A stretch of 64,000 nucleotides of DNA, from positions 62,001 to 126,000 of the forward strand of contig NZ_RJTN01000005.1 in NCBI RefSeq assembly GCF_005497185.1, written 5' to 3'. Of this stretch, positions 37,942 through 48,546 are shown in pieces. Every line of letters begins with the position of its first letter. The first letter of the stretch is position 1. The stretch comes from Pectobacterium polonicum (GTDB taxonomy: Bacteria; Pseudomonadota; Gammaproteobacteria; Enterobacterales; Enterobacteriaceae). Below the pieces are notes generated by a model, which did no database searches, had not been told where the DNA came from, and saw only the letters and a program-made list of their open reading frames with translations. The translations under genes were made by a program, and so were the position numbers.

Positions 37942-39417
37942 TTAGTCTTTATGATCCGGGAACGTCATATCCTGATACTTAATGAAGCCCGTTCCACGAT
38001 ACAGCTTATAGCCGAGCCAAATCAGCAGGAACAGCGGAATACCGATGTATGTCGCCGTCACACCATACCAGTCAATGTTATCTTCCAGAAACGCCTGATA
38101 ATTCTGCCCCAACGTGATAATCAGGCAGAGCACGAACGCGAAAATCGGGCCAAGCGGGAAGAAACGAGATAAATAAGGCAAGCGGCTCAAGTCATGTCCC
38201 TGCATCACATAGCCACGGCGGAAACGATAATGGCTGACTGCAATCCCCAACCAGGCAATAAATCCCGTCATGCCGGAAGTATTCAGCAGCCACAGATAAA
38301 CCGTTTGGTTACCATACAAAGAAGACAGGAAACACAGCGCCGCTACCACCGTTGTGGCATACAGCGCATTGCGCGGCACGCCGCCTTTCGACAGCTTAGC
38401 GAAAATACGTGGCGCTTTACCTTCCGATGCCAGTGTAAACAGCATACGCGTAGAGGCGTACATCCCGGAGTTACCCGCCGACAGTACCGCCGTCAGGATG
38501 ACCGCATTCATCACCGCAGCGGCAGACAGCAGACCCGCGTTCTCAAACACCAGCGTGAACGGGCTCACCGTAATGTCTTTTACATCATTACGCAGCAAGT
38601 TCGGGTCGGTATACGGAATGATTAAGCTGATAATCAGAATCGCGAAGATGTAGAACAGCAGGATGCGCCAGAAAACCTGGCGAATCGCGCGCGGTATATT
38701 TTTCCCCGGCTCTTTAGATTCACCCGCAGCGACACCAATCAGTTCCGTGCCCTGAAAAGAGAAACCAACAATCATCGCCACACCGATCATGGCGGAGAAT
38801 CCTCCCGCAAACGGAGCATCACCGATTTGCCAGTTGTGGAATCCCGCATTTTCCGCACCGCTCATGATACCCGTAATCATCATCACGCCAACGGCAATGA
38901 AAATAATGACCGTCGTCACTTTAATCAGTGAGAACCAATACTCGGCTTCGCCAAACCCTTTTACGGAAATGTAGTTAAGCAGGAACATCAGCGCGAGAAA
39001 CAGGGCGCTCCAGATCCAGCCCGAAACCTCGGGGAACCAATATCCCATCACTAACTGTGCCGCGACCAGATCGACCGCGATGGTCACCGCCCAGTTGTAC
39101 CAATAGTTCCACCCCAACGCGAAGCCGAAACCTTCTTCAACATAGCGGGAACCGTAGGTAGAGAACGAGCCAGAAACCGGCATAAATGCCGCCAGTTCAC
39201 CCAGACTGGTCATCAGGAAGTAAACCATCAGCCCAATCAGGGCATAAGACAGGAGTGCCCCCCCCGGGCCCGCTTGTGAAACCGTCGCACCCGAAGCGAC
39301 AAATAACCCGGTTCCAATCGATCCGCCAATCGCGATCATCGTTAAATGCCGCGCTTTTAGTTCACGGCGCAGGGTCGGTGCGCCCTGTGTAGTTTGTTGA
39401 ATATCGTGCTGAGCCAT
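37942..39417 (-). CDS. lysP: Lysine-specific permease LysP
   Basis: Lysine/proton symporter of the amino acid-polyamine-organocation family, inner membrane, 491 residues (E. coli 489). LRRELKARHLTMIAIGGSIG marks the start of TM1, and TM1 residues GSIGTGLFVASG bind substrate in the family; further landmarks are ALGWNYWYNWAVTIAVDLVA, FSFQGTELIGVAAGES and NTSGMTGFIAWLGIAVSHYR. Twelve membrane segments expected. In E. coli LysP also inhibits CadC and activates by an ArgP-dependent route; no control site was assigned. Neighbours (cirA-like receptor, yeiE) as in E. coli. Confidence 0.96.
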   Translation of the reverse strand: MAQHDIQQTTQGAPTLRRELKARHLTMIAIGGSIGTGLFVASGATVSQAGPGGALLSYALIGLMVYFLMTSLGELAAFMPVSGSFSTYGSRYVEEGFGFALGWNYWYNWAVTIAVDLVAAQLVMGYWFPEVSGWIWSALFLALMFLLNYISVKGFGEAEYWFSLIKVTTVIIFIAVGVMMITGIMSGAENAGFHNWQIGDAPFAGGFSAMIGVAMIVGFSFQGTELIGVAAGESKEPGKNIPRAIRQVFWRILLFYIFAILIISLIIPYTDPNLLRNDVKDITVSPFTLVFENAGLLSAAAVMNAVILTAVLSAGNSGMYASTRMLFTLASEGKAPRIFAKLSKGGVPRNALYATTVVAALCFLSSLYGNQTVYLWLLNTSGMTGFIAWLGIAVSHYRFRRGYVMQGHDLSRLPYLSRFFPLGPIFAFVLCLIITLGQNYQAFLEDNIDWYGVTATYIGIPLFLLIWLGYKLYRGTGFIKYQDMTFPDHKD

Positions 39418-39552
39418 TGTTATCCTGCATGCTCGTGCTAAAAAACGAGGCGGGATTGTAGCAAATAGCCTTGCTCTGGATAGTTAAGATCGTCGAGTTA
39501 TAAGAGAGGTTAATAACTCACGCCCAATTATTAGCAGCAGAAAATAGCTCCG

Positions 39553-40425
39553 CTATACCGTTTCACAGCAATAACTCAGGAAACGTCGCAACACGTTTGA
39601 AAGATGTTTCTGCCGGTGGTGCACCAGATACAAGGTACGCGTGAGCTTAGGCAATGGCACCTTCAACTCTACCAGCGAGCCTGCCGCCAGTTGCTCAGCA
39701 ATCACATGCCGCGAAAGACAGCTGATGCCAATTCCGTGGCGAACCGCATGCTTAATCGCCTCTGAATTGCCTAACTCCATCACCAGATGAAAATGCGATA
39801 GGTGCGTTAGCAGCAAATGATCAAGCACTTCGCGTGTGCCCGAACCGCGTTCACGCAAGATCCACTGCGCATCCGCCAACGCGGCTAGTGATACCGCGCC
39901 CCGACTGAGTGGATGTTCGGGAGAACAAAATACCACCAGCTCATCTTCCAACCAGGGTTGGGTAATCAAATCAGGGTGATGACAAGGACCTTCAATCAGG
40001 CCTAAGTCAACACTGAATTCAGACACGCGAGTAATGACATCTTTCGTATTACCGACATGCAGTTCAAGCGGAATTTCAGGGTAATCATGGCGATAGCGGG
40101 CAATCATCGCAGGCAGTAAATAGTTCCCAATGGTACTGCTGGCATAAATACGCAGCGCCCCATTATCACGCCGGAAGAGCTGTTCAATCTCGATTGACTG
40201 TTCAAGTAACGCCAACGCCTTGGGATAAAGCAAGCGGCCATGTTCATTAACCACCAGTCGTTTACCCACGCGATCGAAGAGTTGAACGCCCAATTGCCCT
40301 TCTAAATCCGCCAACGCGGCGCTGACCGCCGATTGAGAAAGGGCGAGTACAACGGAGGCCTGCGTTGTTGAACCACTTTTCAGGACTTCAGCAAAGACTT
40401 CCAGCTGACGTAACGTGATATGCAT
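39553..40425 (-). CDS. yeiE: LysR-family regulator YeiE
   Basis: LysR-type regulator of 290 residues (E. coli YeiE 293): N-terminal winged [23 protein letters not shown] with [18 protein letters not shown], and effector domain with [14 protein letters not shown]-like segment ([13 protein letters not shown]), [13 protein letters not shown] and [15 protein letters not shown]. In Salmonella and Cronobacter YeiE has been tied to sulfite tolerance and motility. It is divergent from yeiH across 118 bp, the classic LysR regulator/target arrangement, with a palindrome at 40454-40471. Confidence 0.92.
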   Translation of the reverse strand: MHITLRQLEVFAEVLKSGSTTQASVVLALSQSAVSAALADLEGQLGVQLFDRVGKRLVVNEHGRLLYPKALALLEQSIEIEQLFRRDNGALRIYASSTIGNYLLPAMIARYRHDYPEIPLELHVGNTKDVITRVSEFSVDLGLIEGPCHHPDLITQPWLEDELVVFCSPEHPLSRGAVSLAALADAQWILRERGSGTREVLDHLLLTHLSHFHLVMELGNSEAIKHAVRHGIGISCLSRHVIAEQLAAGSLVELKVPLPKLTRTLYLVHHRQKHLSNVLRRFLSYCCETV

Positions 40426-40453
40426 AGTGCGCTCTTTATCTGAAATATCTATA

Positions 40454-40471
40454 GGTTATAAATATATAATC
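40454..40471. promoter_or_regulatory. Palindrome in the yeiE-yeiH divergent region (candidate YeiE site)
   Basis: GGTTATA-N4-TATAATC, 6 of 7 arm positions complementary and containing a T-N11-A LysR core (TTATAAATATATAA). It lies 29 bp upstream of yeiE and 73 bp upstream of yeiH. Confidence 0.4.
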
Positions 40472-40543
40472 AATTTCTCTTTTAATCTTGTGGATTATAA
40501 GCTGGCTTCTCAATTCGGTACGGTCAGAATAGGCAGCAAATCC

Positions 40544-41617
40544 ATGGCTCTTCCTACGGTATTAGCAACGATAGCACCACCTGATGGCGCGAAACGGCGA
40601 TTCCCCGGCCTGCTATTAATCAGTTTAATAACTTTTTCACTTCTCTGGCTGGCAAATATTCCGAAAATCGCCCACTGGGGGCCCGGTTCGCTGACATTGG
40701 CCATCCTGACTGGGATCGTGTTGGGGAATAGCGTTTATCCGCAGTGTCATCCTCTCTGCGATCCTGGCGTGCAGTGGGCCAAACAGTATTTACTACGCTG
40801 GGGTATCATACTTTATGGTTTTCGTCTCAGCTTGCAGCAGGTTGCTGCCGTGGGCGTTACTGGCATTGCGGTCGATCTCACCGTGGTCACGCTGACATTT
40901 CTGCTCGCCTGTTGGATAGGAAAACGCTGGCTGAAGCTCGACACTGAAACCGTGATTCTCATCGGTGCGGGCAGTAGTATCTGTGGTGCGGCAGCGATCA
41001 TGGCGACAGCCCCCGTGGTCAAAGCGTCCAGCAATGCGATTGCCGTCGCGGTTTCCACCGTGGTGATTTTCGGTACGACAGCCATGTTTTTGTACCCGTG
41101 GCTCTATCAGCTCAACCTCGAACATCACTGGATGGCGGTCACACCGCAAATCGTCGGGCTGTACTTTGGTTCAACGATACACGAAGTCGCTCAGGCCGTT
41201 GCCGCAGGGCATGCCGTCGATAGTGCAACGGAAAACATCGCCGTCATCAGTAAAATGCTGCGCGTGATGCTGCTGGCACCTTTCCTCCTCATTCTTGGGT
41301 TCTTTCTGAAGAAAGCGACACTAAAAAGTGATGTAGAAGAGAACATGCCACTGATGTTCCCGTGGTTTGCGCTGGGGTTTATCGCCGTAGCGGCCTTCAA
41401 TTCCTTCCAGCTACTTCCTCCCACACTCGTCGCCCACTTAGTTCAACTCGATAATGTGCTGCTGACCATGGCGATGGTTGCGTTGGGCCTGACAACCCGA
41501 TTCAGCGCTATCCGTCAGGCGGGAGTAAAACCGCTCTTGCTGGCACTCGTTTTGTTTATCTGGCTGGTAATCGGTGGTGCGGGAATTAATTTGTTCTTCG
41601 AGCATTTATTCGGCTAA
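40544..41617 (+). CDS. yeiH: YeiH, UPF0324 inner-membrane protein
   Basis: Polytopic membrane protein of 357 residues (E. coli 349), Cons_hypoth698/YeiH family, often annotated as a putative sulfate/sulfite-type exporter; function not proven. ATG 40544 is chosen by alignment and because the upstream in-frame ATG (40415) lies inside yeiE. Landmarks: [74 protein letters not shown] and [13 protein letters not shown]. Divergent from yeiE, which likely controls it. Confidence 0.92.
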   Translation: MALPTVLATIAPPDGAKRRFPGLLLISLITFSLLWLANIPKIAHWGPGSLTLAILTGIVLGNSVYPQCHPLCDPGVQWAKQYLLRWGIILYGFRLSLQQVAAVGVTGIAVDLTVVTLTFLLACWIGKRWLKLDTETVILIGAGSSICGAAAIMATAPVVKASSNAIAVAVSTVVIFGTTAMFLYPWLYQLNLEHHWMAVTPQIVGLYFGSTIHEVAQAVAAGHAVDSATENIAVISKMLRVMLLAPFLLILGFFLKKATLKSDVEENMPLMFPWFALGFIAVAAFNSFQLLPPTLVAHLVQLDNVLLTMAMVALGLTTRFSAIRQAGVKPLLLALVLFIWLVIGGAGINLFFEHLFG

Positions 41618-41685
41618 CGATAAATTATTTCCCTGTTAACGTCTCATTAACCTGCATAATGTCCTCGTTATCAGAGGAGACCAAC

Positions 41686-42531
41686 ATGAAATACATCGGG
41701 GCGCACGTTAGCGCAGCAGGCGGTGTCGATCAGGCCGTGATTCGCGCACATGAAATAAAGGCGACGGCTTTCGCTTTATTTACCAAGAACCAGCGCCAAT
41801 GGCAGGCTGCACCGCTCAGCACAGAGGTTATTGACCGTTTTAAAGCCGCGTGTGAACAGTACGCCTACGCACCAGCACAGATTCTACCCCACGACAGTTA
41901 TCTGATTAATCTGGGTCACCCGGACGAAGAAGCGCTGGAAAAATCACGCATCGCGTTTATTGATGAAATGTCACGCTGCCAACAGCTTGGGCTAAGCCTG
42001 CTGAATTTTCACCCCGGTAGCCATCTGAAACAGATTGAGGAAGCGGATTGTCTGGCACGTATTGCCAAATCCATTAACATCGCGCTGGCGGAAACGGACG
42101 GGGTCACCGCGGTCATTGAGAACACCGCCGGGCAAGGCAGTAATTTGGGTTTTCGCTTTGAGCATCTGGCGGCCATCATCGACGGCGTAGAAGATAAAAG
42201 CCGCGTTGGCGTCTGTATCGATACCTGCCACGCGTTTGCCGGTGGCTATGACCTGCGGACAGACGCTGATTGCGAAGCGACTTTTGCTGAATTCGATCGC
42301 ATTGTTGGGTTCCGGTATTTGCGCGGGATGCATTTAAATGATGCGAAAAGTACGTTCGGCAGCCGGGTTGACCGACACCACAGTCTGGGGGAAGGCAATA
42401 TCGGCAAAACCGCTTTCAGCTATATCATGAAAGATGCCCGTTTTGACGGTATCCCGATGATTTTGGAAACGATCAACCCCGATATCTGGGCTGACGAAAT
42501 CGCCTGGCTCAAATCCGAAGCACAATGCTGA
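41686..42531 (+). CDS. nfo: Endonuclease IV
   Basis: AP endonuclease of base-excision repair, cleaving 5' to abasic sites; 281 residues (E. coli 285), TIM barrel with three zinc ions. ATG 41686 is preceded by [28 protein letters not shown] agrees with E. coli. Metal ligands sit in [43 protein letters not shown] and [12 protein letters not shown] (family motifs). It follows yeiH as in E. coli. In E. coli it is SoxS-inducible; no soxbox was assigned. Confidence 0.97.
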   Translation: MKYIGAHVSAAGGVDQAVIRAHEIKATAFALFTKNQRQWQAAPLSTEVIDRFKAACEQYAYAPAQILPHDSYLINLGHPDEEALEKSRIAFIDEMSRCQQLGLSLLNFHPGSHLKQIEEADCLARIAKSINIALAETDGVTAVIENTAGQGSNLGFRFEHLAAIIDGVEDKSRVGVCIDTCHAFAGGYDLRTDADCEATFAEFDRIVGFRYLRGMHLNDAKSTFGSRVDRHHSLGEGNIGKTAFSYIMKDARFDGIPMILETINPDIWADEIAWLKSEAQC

Positions 42532-42724
42532 TTAACCTTTTCATATCATAAAGTTGCAACATATTTTTAAAGTTGCTAGTCGATTGTGCCAAACGGAGGT
42601 AATGGGTAGATCGTAAAGACGCTGTGAATACATCCCTGGCGCAAACGCTTTACTCCTCTATCCCATTCCCCCGTTTCCGTTCCTCGGATCGCTTTTCTTG
42701 CGTCTGAGCTAGAGCCCATAAAAA

Positions 42725-42754
42725 AGCGCCAGTTGGTTAATACCAACTGGCGCT
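42725..42754 (-). terminator. Intrinsic terminator after fruA
   Basis: Perfect 13-bp stem AGCGCCAGTTGGT / ACCAACTGGCGCT with a 4-nt loop and a TTTTT tail on the minus strand, 75 bp past the fruA stop. It can also stop transcripts from nfo. Confidence 0.9.
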
Positions 42755-42828
42755 ATCTCATTCACATCCTTGTGTTATGGCATTACTTGTTATTCACGAC
42801 GCCGTTTCCTGCATCGTAAAAGTCAGAC

Positions 42829-44520
42829 TTACGCGACTTTCGCCAGTTGTTCATCAGAGCGTTTCAGCAGTGCGTACAGCACACCCGCTACCGCCGTTCC
42901 CGCAATGATCGCTAACAGATAGCCGATAACCGGGGTAATCGCGCCAGGGATCAACAGCACGAACAGACCACCGTGTGGTGCCATTAACTTAGCACCCACC
43001 GCCATTGACAGCGCACCCGTCAGTGCGCCACCGACGATACAACAAGGCAGAACGCGCATTGGATCACGCGCGGCGTAAGGAATCGCCCCTTCGGAAATAA
43101 AGCACAGGCCCAGTACAAATGCCGCTTTACCGCCTTCACGCTCGGTCGGGTTGAATTTCTTGCTTGCCAGCACGGTCGCCAGACCCATTGCCAACGGTGG
43201 CACCATACCAGCAGCCATCACGGCGGCCATCGGTGCATAAATCTGGCTACTGAGCAAGGTTGTACCGAAGACATAAGCCACTTTGTTAACCGGGCCGCCC
43301 ATATCCGTACACATCATCGCACCCAGAATCGCACCCAGAATCACCGCATTCGCCGTGCCCATGGATTGCAGCCAGCCTGTCAGGCCAGTCAGGATTTTCG
43401 CCACTGGCGTACCAACGACGTAAATCATGATAAGACCGGTGATCAATGTAGCGAACAGCGGGATAATCAGGATCGGTTTTAGTGCCGTCAAACTTTGCGG
43501 CAGAATCAGTTTATTGTTGATCGCTCTGGCGATATAACCCGCCAGGAAACCGGCAATAATCCCGCCAAGGAAGCCTGCACCCGTACTCACCGCCAACATC
43601 CCGCCAACCAGACCTGGCGTTAAGCCCGGACGATCCGCAATGGAGAACGCGATATAGCCCGCCAGCACCGGTACCATCAGCGCAAAGGCAGAACCGCCGC
43701 CGATCTTCATCAGCGCCGCTGCCAGCGTACCTTCCTGTTTAAAGGCTTCAATACCAAAGACAAACGACAGCGCGATACACAGACCGCCCGCCACCACCAT
43801 CGGCAGCATGTAAGACACGCCGGTCAACAGGTGACGATACGGGCCTGCCCCGCCTTTTTGACCAGACTCGCTCGCGCTTGACGCACTGGCTTGCCCGGAT
43901 GGCTGATACACTTTAGCTTCAGCCTGCGCTTTATCTAACTCCTGCGCCGTTTTCTTCAGTGCCAGCCCGGTCGAGGTGCGATACATCTTCTTACCGGCAA
44001 ACTTCGCCAGATCGACTTCAATATCCGCCGCGACGATCACCAGATCGGCCTGTTCTACTTCTTCTGGGGTAATCGCGTTACCTGCGCCAACGGAACCGCG
44101 CGTTTCCACTTTAACCCACCAGCCGCGTTTTTTCGCTTCGCTTTCAATCGCTTCAGCCGCCATAAACGTGTGCGCGACGCCGGTCGGGCACGCTGTTATC
44201 GCAACAATACGCTTGGCAGTTGCGGGCTGCTGAACGGATGCTGACGCGACAGCCTGATACGCCGTTGCTTCAGCTTGCGCTTTCGCTAAAAAAGCTTCCG
44301 GCTGTGAAACAGCCAGTTCAATATCACCGACATAAACCTGCTTGCCATTCAGAGCACTGTCCGCCGCAGCGGATGCACCCAGAACGATCGCCAGTTCTGC
44401 GTCGTTAGCTTGTTCTGTAAACGTCACCCCTGCTTTCGCAGCGGCAGCGCCGAGTAGGTTCTTCACCAGTTGGCTTCTCGCCAGGCCCAGTGATTTATCC
44501 AAAATCAGCAGCGTTTTCAT
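42829..44520 (-). CDS. fruA: PTS fructose transporter subunit EIIB'BC
   Basis: Membrane component of the fructose phosphotransferase system, importing fructose as fructose 1-phosphate. 563 residues, the length of E. coli FruA. Order: degenerate EIIB' domain (1 to about 95, lacking the active cysteine), EIIB domain with phosphorylated C111 in ITACPTGVAHTFMAAEAIES, linker, then the EIIC membrane domain from about residue 230 (LTGVSYMLPMVVAGGLCIAL, GPVNKVAYVFG, EGAIPYAARDP). Third gene of fruB-fruK-fruA; 17 bp after fruK. Confidence 0.97.
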   Translation of the reverse strand: MKTLLILDKSLGLARSQLVKNLLGAAAAKAGVTFTEQANDAELAIVLGASAAADSALNGKQVYVGDIELAVSQPEAFLAKAQAEATAYQAVASASVQQPATAKRIVAITACPTGVAHTFMAAEAIESEAKKRGWWVKVETRGSVGAGNAITPEEVEQADLVIVAADIEVDLAKFAGKKMYRTSTGLALKKTAQELDKAQAEAKVYQPSGQASASSASESGQKGGAGPYRHLLTGVSYMLPMVVAGGLCIALSFVFGIEAFKQEGTLAAALMKIGGGSAFALMVPVLAGYIAFSIADRPGLTPGLVGGMLAVSTGAGFLGGIIAGFLAGYIARAINNKLILPQSLTALKPILIIPLFATLITGLIMIYVVGTPVAKILTGLTGWLQSMGTANAVILGAILGAMMCTDMGGPVNKVAYVFGTTLLSSQIYAPMAAVMAAGMVPPLAMGLATVLASKKFNPTEREGGKAAFVLGLCFISEGAIPYAARDPMRVLPCCIVGGALTGALSMAVGAKLMAPHGGLFVLLIPGAITPVIGYLLAIIAGTAVAGVLYALLKRSDEQLAKVA

Positions 44521-44537
44521 TTTTATCTCCTGCTGTA

Positions 44538-45476
44538 TCAGTTAAAGGGTTTGAGGTCGACACGCGCCATCATCGCGGCCAACTGAGGACGATCGGTAAT
44601 ACCAACATTACTTTGGCTGACGGCCAGCGCTGAAACCGCCGTAGCCAAACGCAGAGTGTGCTCACTGGACTCACGCATTAATAAGCCATAAATCAACCCC
44701 CCAACCATGGAGTCGCCCGCACCTACCGTACTTACCACATCACAAGCCGGTGGCAATGCCCGCCACGCACCCGATGCATTCACCCACAGCGCGCCTTCCG
44801 CACCCAGAGAGATCACAACATGCGCAATACCCTGCTCACGCAGCGCGTGGGCGGCATCCACCACATCAGCCAGCGTAGGTAATTTACGCCCAGCCCATAT
44901 CTCCAGCTCCCGGCGGTTGGGTTTCACCAACCAAGGAGAGGCTTTCAGTCCCGCCACCAGCGCTTCACGGCTGCTGTCGAAAATAATGCAAGGACACTGC
45001 GTGCGCAGACGCGACATCCAGTCGGTAAACGCATCAGGATCGACGCCAGCAGGCAAGCTGCCGCTCACCGCGACCATGTCGAACTGCCCAAGCCAGCTCA
45101 GCGAGTCATTGACGAAACGCTGCCAATCCTGCTGTGTCACTTCAAAACCGGAAAAGTTGAAGTCGGTTACATCGCCATCTTTTTCGGTTAATTTGACATT
45201 AATACGCGTACGTCCTGGCACAACCTGAAAACGGTTGGCAATGCCCAGCTCGCTGAACAATTGCTGAAAACCATCCTGATTGTCTTTACCCAGAAAGCCA
45301 CCTACCGTGACATCAATCCCGAGATCTTTCAGCACCTTGGCAACGTTGATACCTTTGCCTGCGGCGTGCAGACCCGCTGTCTGAACCAGATTGACTTCGC
45401 CTTTCTCAACTTCCGGGCAATAGCCAACCAGATCGTAAGCTGGATTCAGGGTGATTGTGGCTACTCTCCTGCTCAT
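44538..45476 (-). CDS. fruK: 1-phosphofructokinase
   Basis: PfkB-family sugar kinase phosphorylating fructose 1-phosphate to fructose 1,6-bisphosphate. 312 residues as in E. coli. Start [39 protein letters not shown] is the substrate region; the catalytic aspartate lies in [17 protein letters not shown]. It overlaps fruB by 4 bp (ATGA), so it is translationally coupled, and lies 17 bp before fruA. Confidence 0.97.
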   Translation of the reverse strand: MSRRVATITLNPAYDLVGYCPEVEKGEVNLVQTAGLHAAGKGINVAKVLKDLGIDVTVGGFLGKDNQDGFQQLFSELGIANRFQVVPGRTRINVKLTEKDGDVTDFNFSGFEVTQQDWQRFVNDSLSWLGQFDMVAVSGSLPAGVDPDAFTDWMSRLRTQCPCIIFDSSREALVAGLKASPWLVKPNRRELEIWAGRKLPTLADVVDAAHALREQGIAHVVISLGAEGALWVNASGAWRALPPACDVVSTVGAGDSMVGGLIYGLLMRESSEHTLRLATAVSALAVSQSNVGITDRPQLAAMMARVDLKPFN

Positions 45477-46606
45477 GCTGCCCCCTCGCCCAAACCGGAC
45501 GTAATCGCCTCGCCAATCGCGGCCAGTGCTTGCTCCGCATCGCTACCGCTGGCGGTGAAACGCAGTTTGTGACCTTTCTTCACGCCCAGCGCGACGACTT
45601 TCATCAGGCTGCGGCCATTTGCCGGTTTGCCTGTGCCATCCAGATTGGTCACCGTAATCTCACTGGTGAACTGTTTGATCACGTTCACCAGCATGGTACC
45701 CGGACGGGCGTGCAGGCCGTGTTCGTTACGGATGGTAAATTCCGCCGTCAGCACTTCGCTCTCTTCCGGTACGTCGCTGGTCAAAAGTGCCAGCAGCGTC
45801 GGTGCATCAGCCGTCAGCAGACGTTCCGCTTTTTGCGCAATCAGCAGGTTGCTCAGGTAGTCAATCGGCGCAAAAGCCTGATCGTCAGCCGCCGCAACCG
45901 TTACCAGCAAGGCTACGTTTTCACCGTCAACGCTGAAAGGCGTAGCCGGACGTGCCACGGCCGCCGCGCTGCTGAGGTTACCGACAGCGCTATCGCTGAA
46001 CCACACACCTTGTCCCAGATTCAGCGGCTTATTGCTGACCGCTGTGCTGACGAAGCTGGCGTCTGCTGCACCGACCTGCTGAAGGCGACCCGCGTTCAGC
46101 GCCTGAAGCGTCAACAGATTATCGGTCGCCACGTCCAGCGCAATCAGCGAGGTATCAAAGCGGAACTCCGCCAGTTGCTGCTCGCCCATCAGCAGGCTAC
46201 GCAGTTCTTCTGCTGATGTAGTGCTTGCCAGACGTGCCGCTACGCGGTCGTCGCTCAGGACGTGAGTCAATTGGCGCAGCAACGCCAGATGTTCATCAGA
46301 GCGGGCTGCAATACCCAACACCACATAGGCGGTTTGATCTTCACCCCAGGCAATACCCTGAGGAAACTGGAATACTTGAACCCCGGTCTTCAATACCAAA
46401 TCGCGGGTATCGGTGGTGCCGTGCGGGATAGCAATACCGCTTCCCAAATAGGTAGATGTTTGCTGTTCACGCTGTAGCATGCCGTCGACATACCCTGCGT
46501 TAACGCACCCGGCATCAGTCAGTGCTGAAGCAACAAGCTGGATAGCTTCCTGCTTGTTACTGGCCGCTGCGCCCAAATGAATATCTTGCTGTGACAACTG
46601 GAACAT
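45473..46606 (-). CDS. fruB: PTS fructose-specific EIIA/FPr protein (diphosphoryl transfer protein)
   Basis: Cytoplasmic phosphocarrier joining a fructose-specific EIIA domain to an HPr-like domain; 377 residues (E. coli 376). EIIA active site H62 in [16 protein letters not shown]; HPr domain about 287-377 with active H299 in [10 protein letters not shown], the same number as E. coli. A middle domain of unknown role lies between. First gene of the fruBKA operon; GAGAGGAGA precedes the ATG. Two Cra operators lie upstream. Confidence 0.97.
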   Translation of the reverse strand: MFQLSQQDIHLGAAASNKQEAIQLVASALTDAGCVNAGYVDGMLQREQQTSTYLGSGIAIPHGTTDTRDLVLKTGVQVFQFPQGIAWGEDQTAYVVLGIAARSDEHLALLRQLTHVLSDDRVAARLASTTSAEELRSLLMGEQQLAEFRFDTSLIALDVATDNLLTLQALNAGRLQQVGAADASFVSTAVSNKPLNLGQGVWFSDSAVGNLSSAAAVARPATPFSVDGENVALLVTVAAADDQAFAPIDYLSNLLIAQKAERLLTADAPTLLALLTSDVPEESEVLTAEFTIRNEHGLHARPGTMLVNVIKQFTSEITVTNLDGTGKPANGRSLMKVVALGVKKGHKLRFTASGSDAEQALAAIGEAITSGLGEGAA

Positions 46607-46629
46607 GGCTCTCCTCTCTTGCTGAAAGT

Positions 46630-46643
46630 TGAATCGTTTCAGC
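46630..46643 (-). promoter_or_regulatory. Cra (FruR) operator 1 upstream of fruB
   Basis: On the minus strand GCTGAAACGATTCA, matching the Cra consensus RSTGAAWCSNTHHW. It begins 24 bp upstream of the fruB start. In E. coli fruB also has two Cra operators; fructose 1-phosphate releases Cra. Confidence 0.85.
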
Positions 46644-46694
46644 TTTTATGAGAAAAAAATGTGTCGATTAGTAGGGCGTTTCAAAAAAAACTCC

Positions 46695-46708
46695 GCTGAA
46701 ACGTTTCA
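46695..46708 (-). promoter_or_regulatory. Cra (FruR) operator 2 upstream of fruB
   Basis: GCTGAAACGTTTCA on the plus strand (its complement on the other strand also fits): a palindromic Cra box, 65 bp from the first, i.e. on roughly the same helix face. It lies about 90 bp upstream of fruB and 230 bp upstream of setB. Confidence 0.88.
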
Positions 46709-46940
46709 AAAGTCTCATTCTATTACGACATTTATGCAAGCTTTCTACGCTGCTGACGTAACAAAATTTTGACATAACGCACATTTTAACGTGGATACCT
46801 CGCTGCCCGCCAACAAAAATCATTAAATGGCTGAAGCCATGCTGAAGAAAAATAATGAAACAAGATTTCGGTTTCATTATAAACGCGAGTAGTATGTCGC
46901 GCTCGACAGTCTCTGCCTATTTTCCAAGCGCTATCAATTT

Positions 46941-48119
46941 ATGTTCACTCCTGCAAACACAACACGACGTCCGCTTGACCTGACATCGTCAGCATTTTTG
47001 GTTATCGCCTTTCTGACTGGAACGGCCGGAGCCCTGCAACTTCCCACACTCAGCCTTTTTCTTTCCAGTGAAGTACAGGCACGTCCTTTCCTTGTTGGCA
47101 TGTTTTATACCGGTAGTGCGGTTATCGGCATTATCGTCAGCCAAATACTCGCAACGCGCTCGGATCGTCAAGGCGATCGCAAATCGCTGATCTTCGTCTG
47201 CTGCCTGCTGGGGGCGCTGGCCTGCATGTTGTTTGCGTGGAACCGTAACTACTTTATTCTGCTCTTTATCGGCGTCTTATTGAGCAGCTTTGGCTCGACG
47301 GCAAACCCGCAACTTTTTGCGTTGGCGCGCGAGCACGCGGATAAAACCGGTCGTGAAGCAGCGATGTTCAGCTCAATCCTTCGCGCTCAAATTTCGCTCG
47401 CCTGGGTTGTTGGCCCGCCTATCGCCTTTGCGCTGGCACTCGGATTCGGCTTCACGACGATGTATCTGACCGCCGCCGTTGTCTTTGTCTTGTGCGGTAT
47501 CCTGGTCAAACTCTTTCTGCCTTCCATGCCCAAAGCGGTGGAAAAAACCACCTCCACGTTGGAATCACCGCGTCGCAACCGCCGGGACACGCTCTTGTTG
47601 TTCGTTGCCTGTACCTTGATGTGGACCTGCAACGGGATTTACCTCATTAATATGCCGTTGTATCTGGTGCATGAACTGCACCTGCCGGAAAAGTTGGCGG
47701 GTATCATGATGGGCGTTGCCGCTGGGCTGGAAATTCCGGTAATGCTGATCGCAGGTTATGTTGCCAAACGCTTCGGAAAACGCTTCCTGATGCGGCTTGC
47801 CGTTGCCTCTGGTTTGTTGTTCTTCGGCGGCTTGCTGGTTCTTGATGGCGAAATAGCGCTGTTGGCGTTACAAGTACTGAACGCCATCTTTATTGGTATT
47901 CTGGCCGGAATCGGCATGCTTTATTTTCAGGATTTAATGCCTGGGCAGGCCGGCGCGGCGACGACGCTGTTTACCAATACCACGCGCGTTGGCTGGATCA
48001 TCTCCGGTTCGCTGGCCGGGATCGTTGCTGAAATCTGGAGCTATCATGCCGTGTTCTTCTTCGCGCTGCTGATGATCGTCGGCTCTATCTATTGTATGTG
48101 GCGCATCAAAGACGCCTGA
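46941..48119 (+). CDS. setB: Sugar efflux transporter SetB-like
   Basis: Major facilitator superfamily exporter of 392 residues (E. coli SetB 393). SET transporters expel lactose, glucose and other sugars. Twelve membrane segments; hallmarks LTGTAGALQLPTLSLFLSSE, the loop 2-3 motif RSDRQGDRKSLI, SSFGSTANPQLFALAREHAD, RRDTLLLFV and YFQDLMPGQAGAATTLFTNT. It is divergent from fruBKA, the E. coli arrangement, and shares their 334-bp control region. No good ribosome site is visible before ATG 46941. Confidence 0.94.
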   Translation: MFTPANTTRRPLDLTSSAFLVIAFLTGTAGALQLPTLSLFLSSEVQARPFLVGMFYTGSAVIGIIVSQILATRSDRQGDRKSLIFVCCLLGALACMLFAWNRNYFILLFIGVLLSSFGSTANPQLFALAREHADKTGREAAMFSSILRAQISLAWVVGPPIAFALALGFGFTTMYLTAAVVFVLCGILVKLFLPSMPKAVEKTTSTLESPRRNRRDTLLLFVACTLMWTCNGIYLINMPLYLVHELHLPEKLAGIMMGVAAGLEIPVMLIAGYVAKRFGKRFLMRLAVASGLLFFGGLLVLDGEIALLALQVLNAIFIGILAGIGMLYFQDLMPGQAGAATTLFTNTTRVGWIISGSLAGIVAEIWSYHAVFFFALLMIVGSIYCMWRIKDA

Positions 48120-48129
48120 TCGCCGTGCG

Positions 48130-48384
48130 TTAAGGGGCGGTGTCCGCTTCCAGTTTGAGCAGATAAATCATCGCCTCATCACGATGGCTGAAACACATAT
48201 CTGCGCGCGGCTTCAGCCCCGCGCAAACCGCAGGTCGCAGTGGGGAATGGAACAACCCGCAGCGCATCGCGTCATCAAGATGAATACAGGGCGTGTTTGC
48301 AGGTTTGCCGTGCGGCAGACCCGGCATCGGTGTTGAAATCGATGCCGCGATGCAGCAGGCACCGCAATGGGGGCGACAGTCCAT
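48130..48384 (-). CDS. yeiW: YeiW/YkgJ-family cysteine-rich protein (UPF0153)
   Basis: Small cysteine-rich protein of 84 residues, the length of E. coli YeiW. ATG 48384 is preceded by GGAGAG at 7 nt; a longer in-frame ATG at 48522 would add a hydrophobic arm absent from the family. Cysteines in [17 protein letters not shown] (C3, C7, C10, C11), [23 protein letters not shown] fit a metal- or cluster-binding role (YkgJ family), which is not proven. Convergent with setB, 10 bp between stops. Confidence 0.88.
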   Translation of the reverse strand: MDCRPHCGACCIAASISTPMPGLPHGKPANTPCIHLDDAMRCGLFHSPLRPAVCAGLKPRADMCFSHRDEAMIYLLKLEADTAP

Positions 48385-48546
48385 CAGCAGGCTCTCCGGT
48401 GGGCTGACAAGGGATAGAGATCGCCACCATAACAGCCCTTCCACCAAAAACCAATATAAGACCACGTATCTTATGCTTGCCTGAATTCTCCGGCGCGAGT
48501 AACGTGTCGCCACAAAAATCACACTCCTTTATAGCAGGTAATTTTT

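Noticed and set aside
46668-46877. 69-codon frame upstream of fruB
   Set aside because: It covers a Cra operator and promoter region between two divergent genes.
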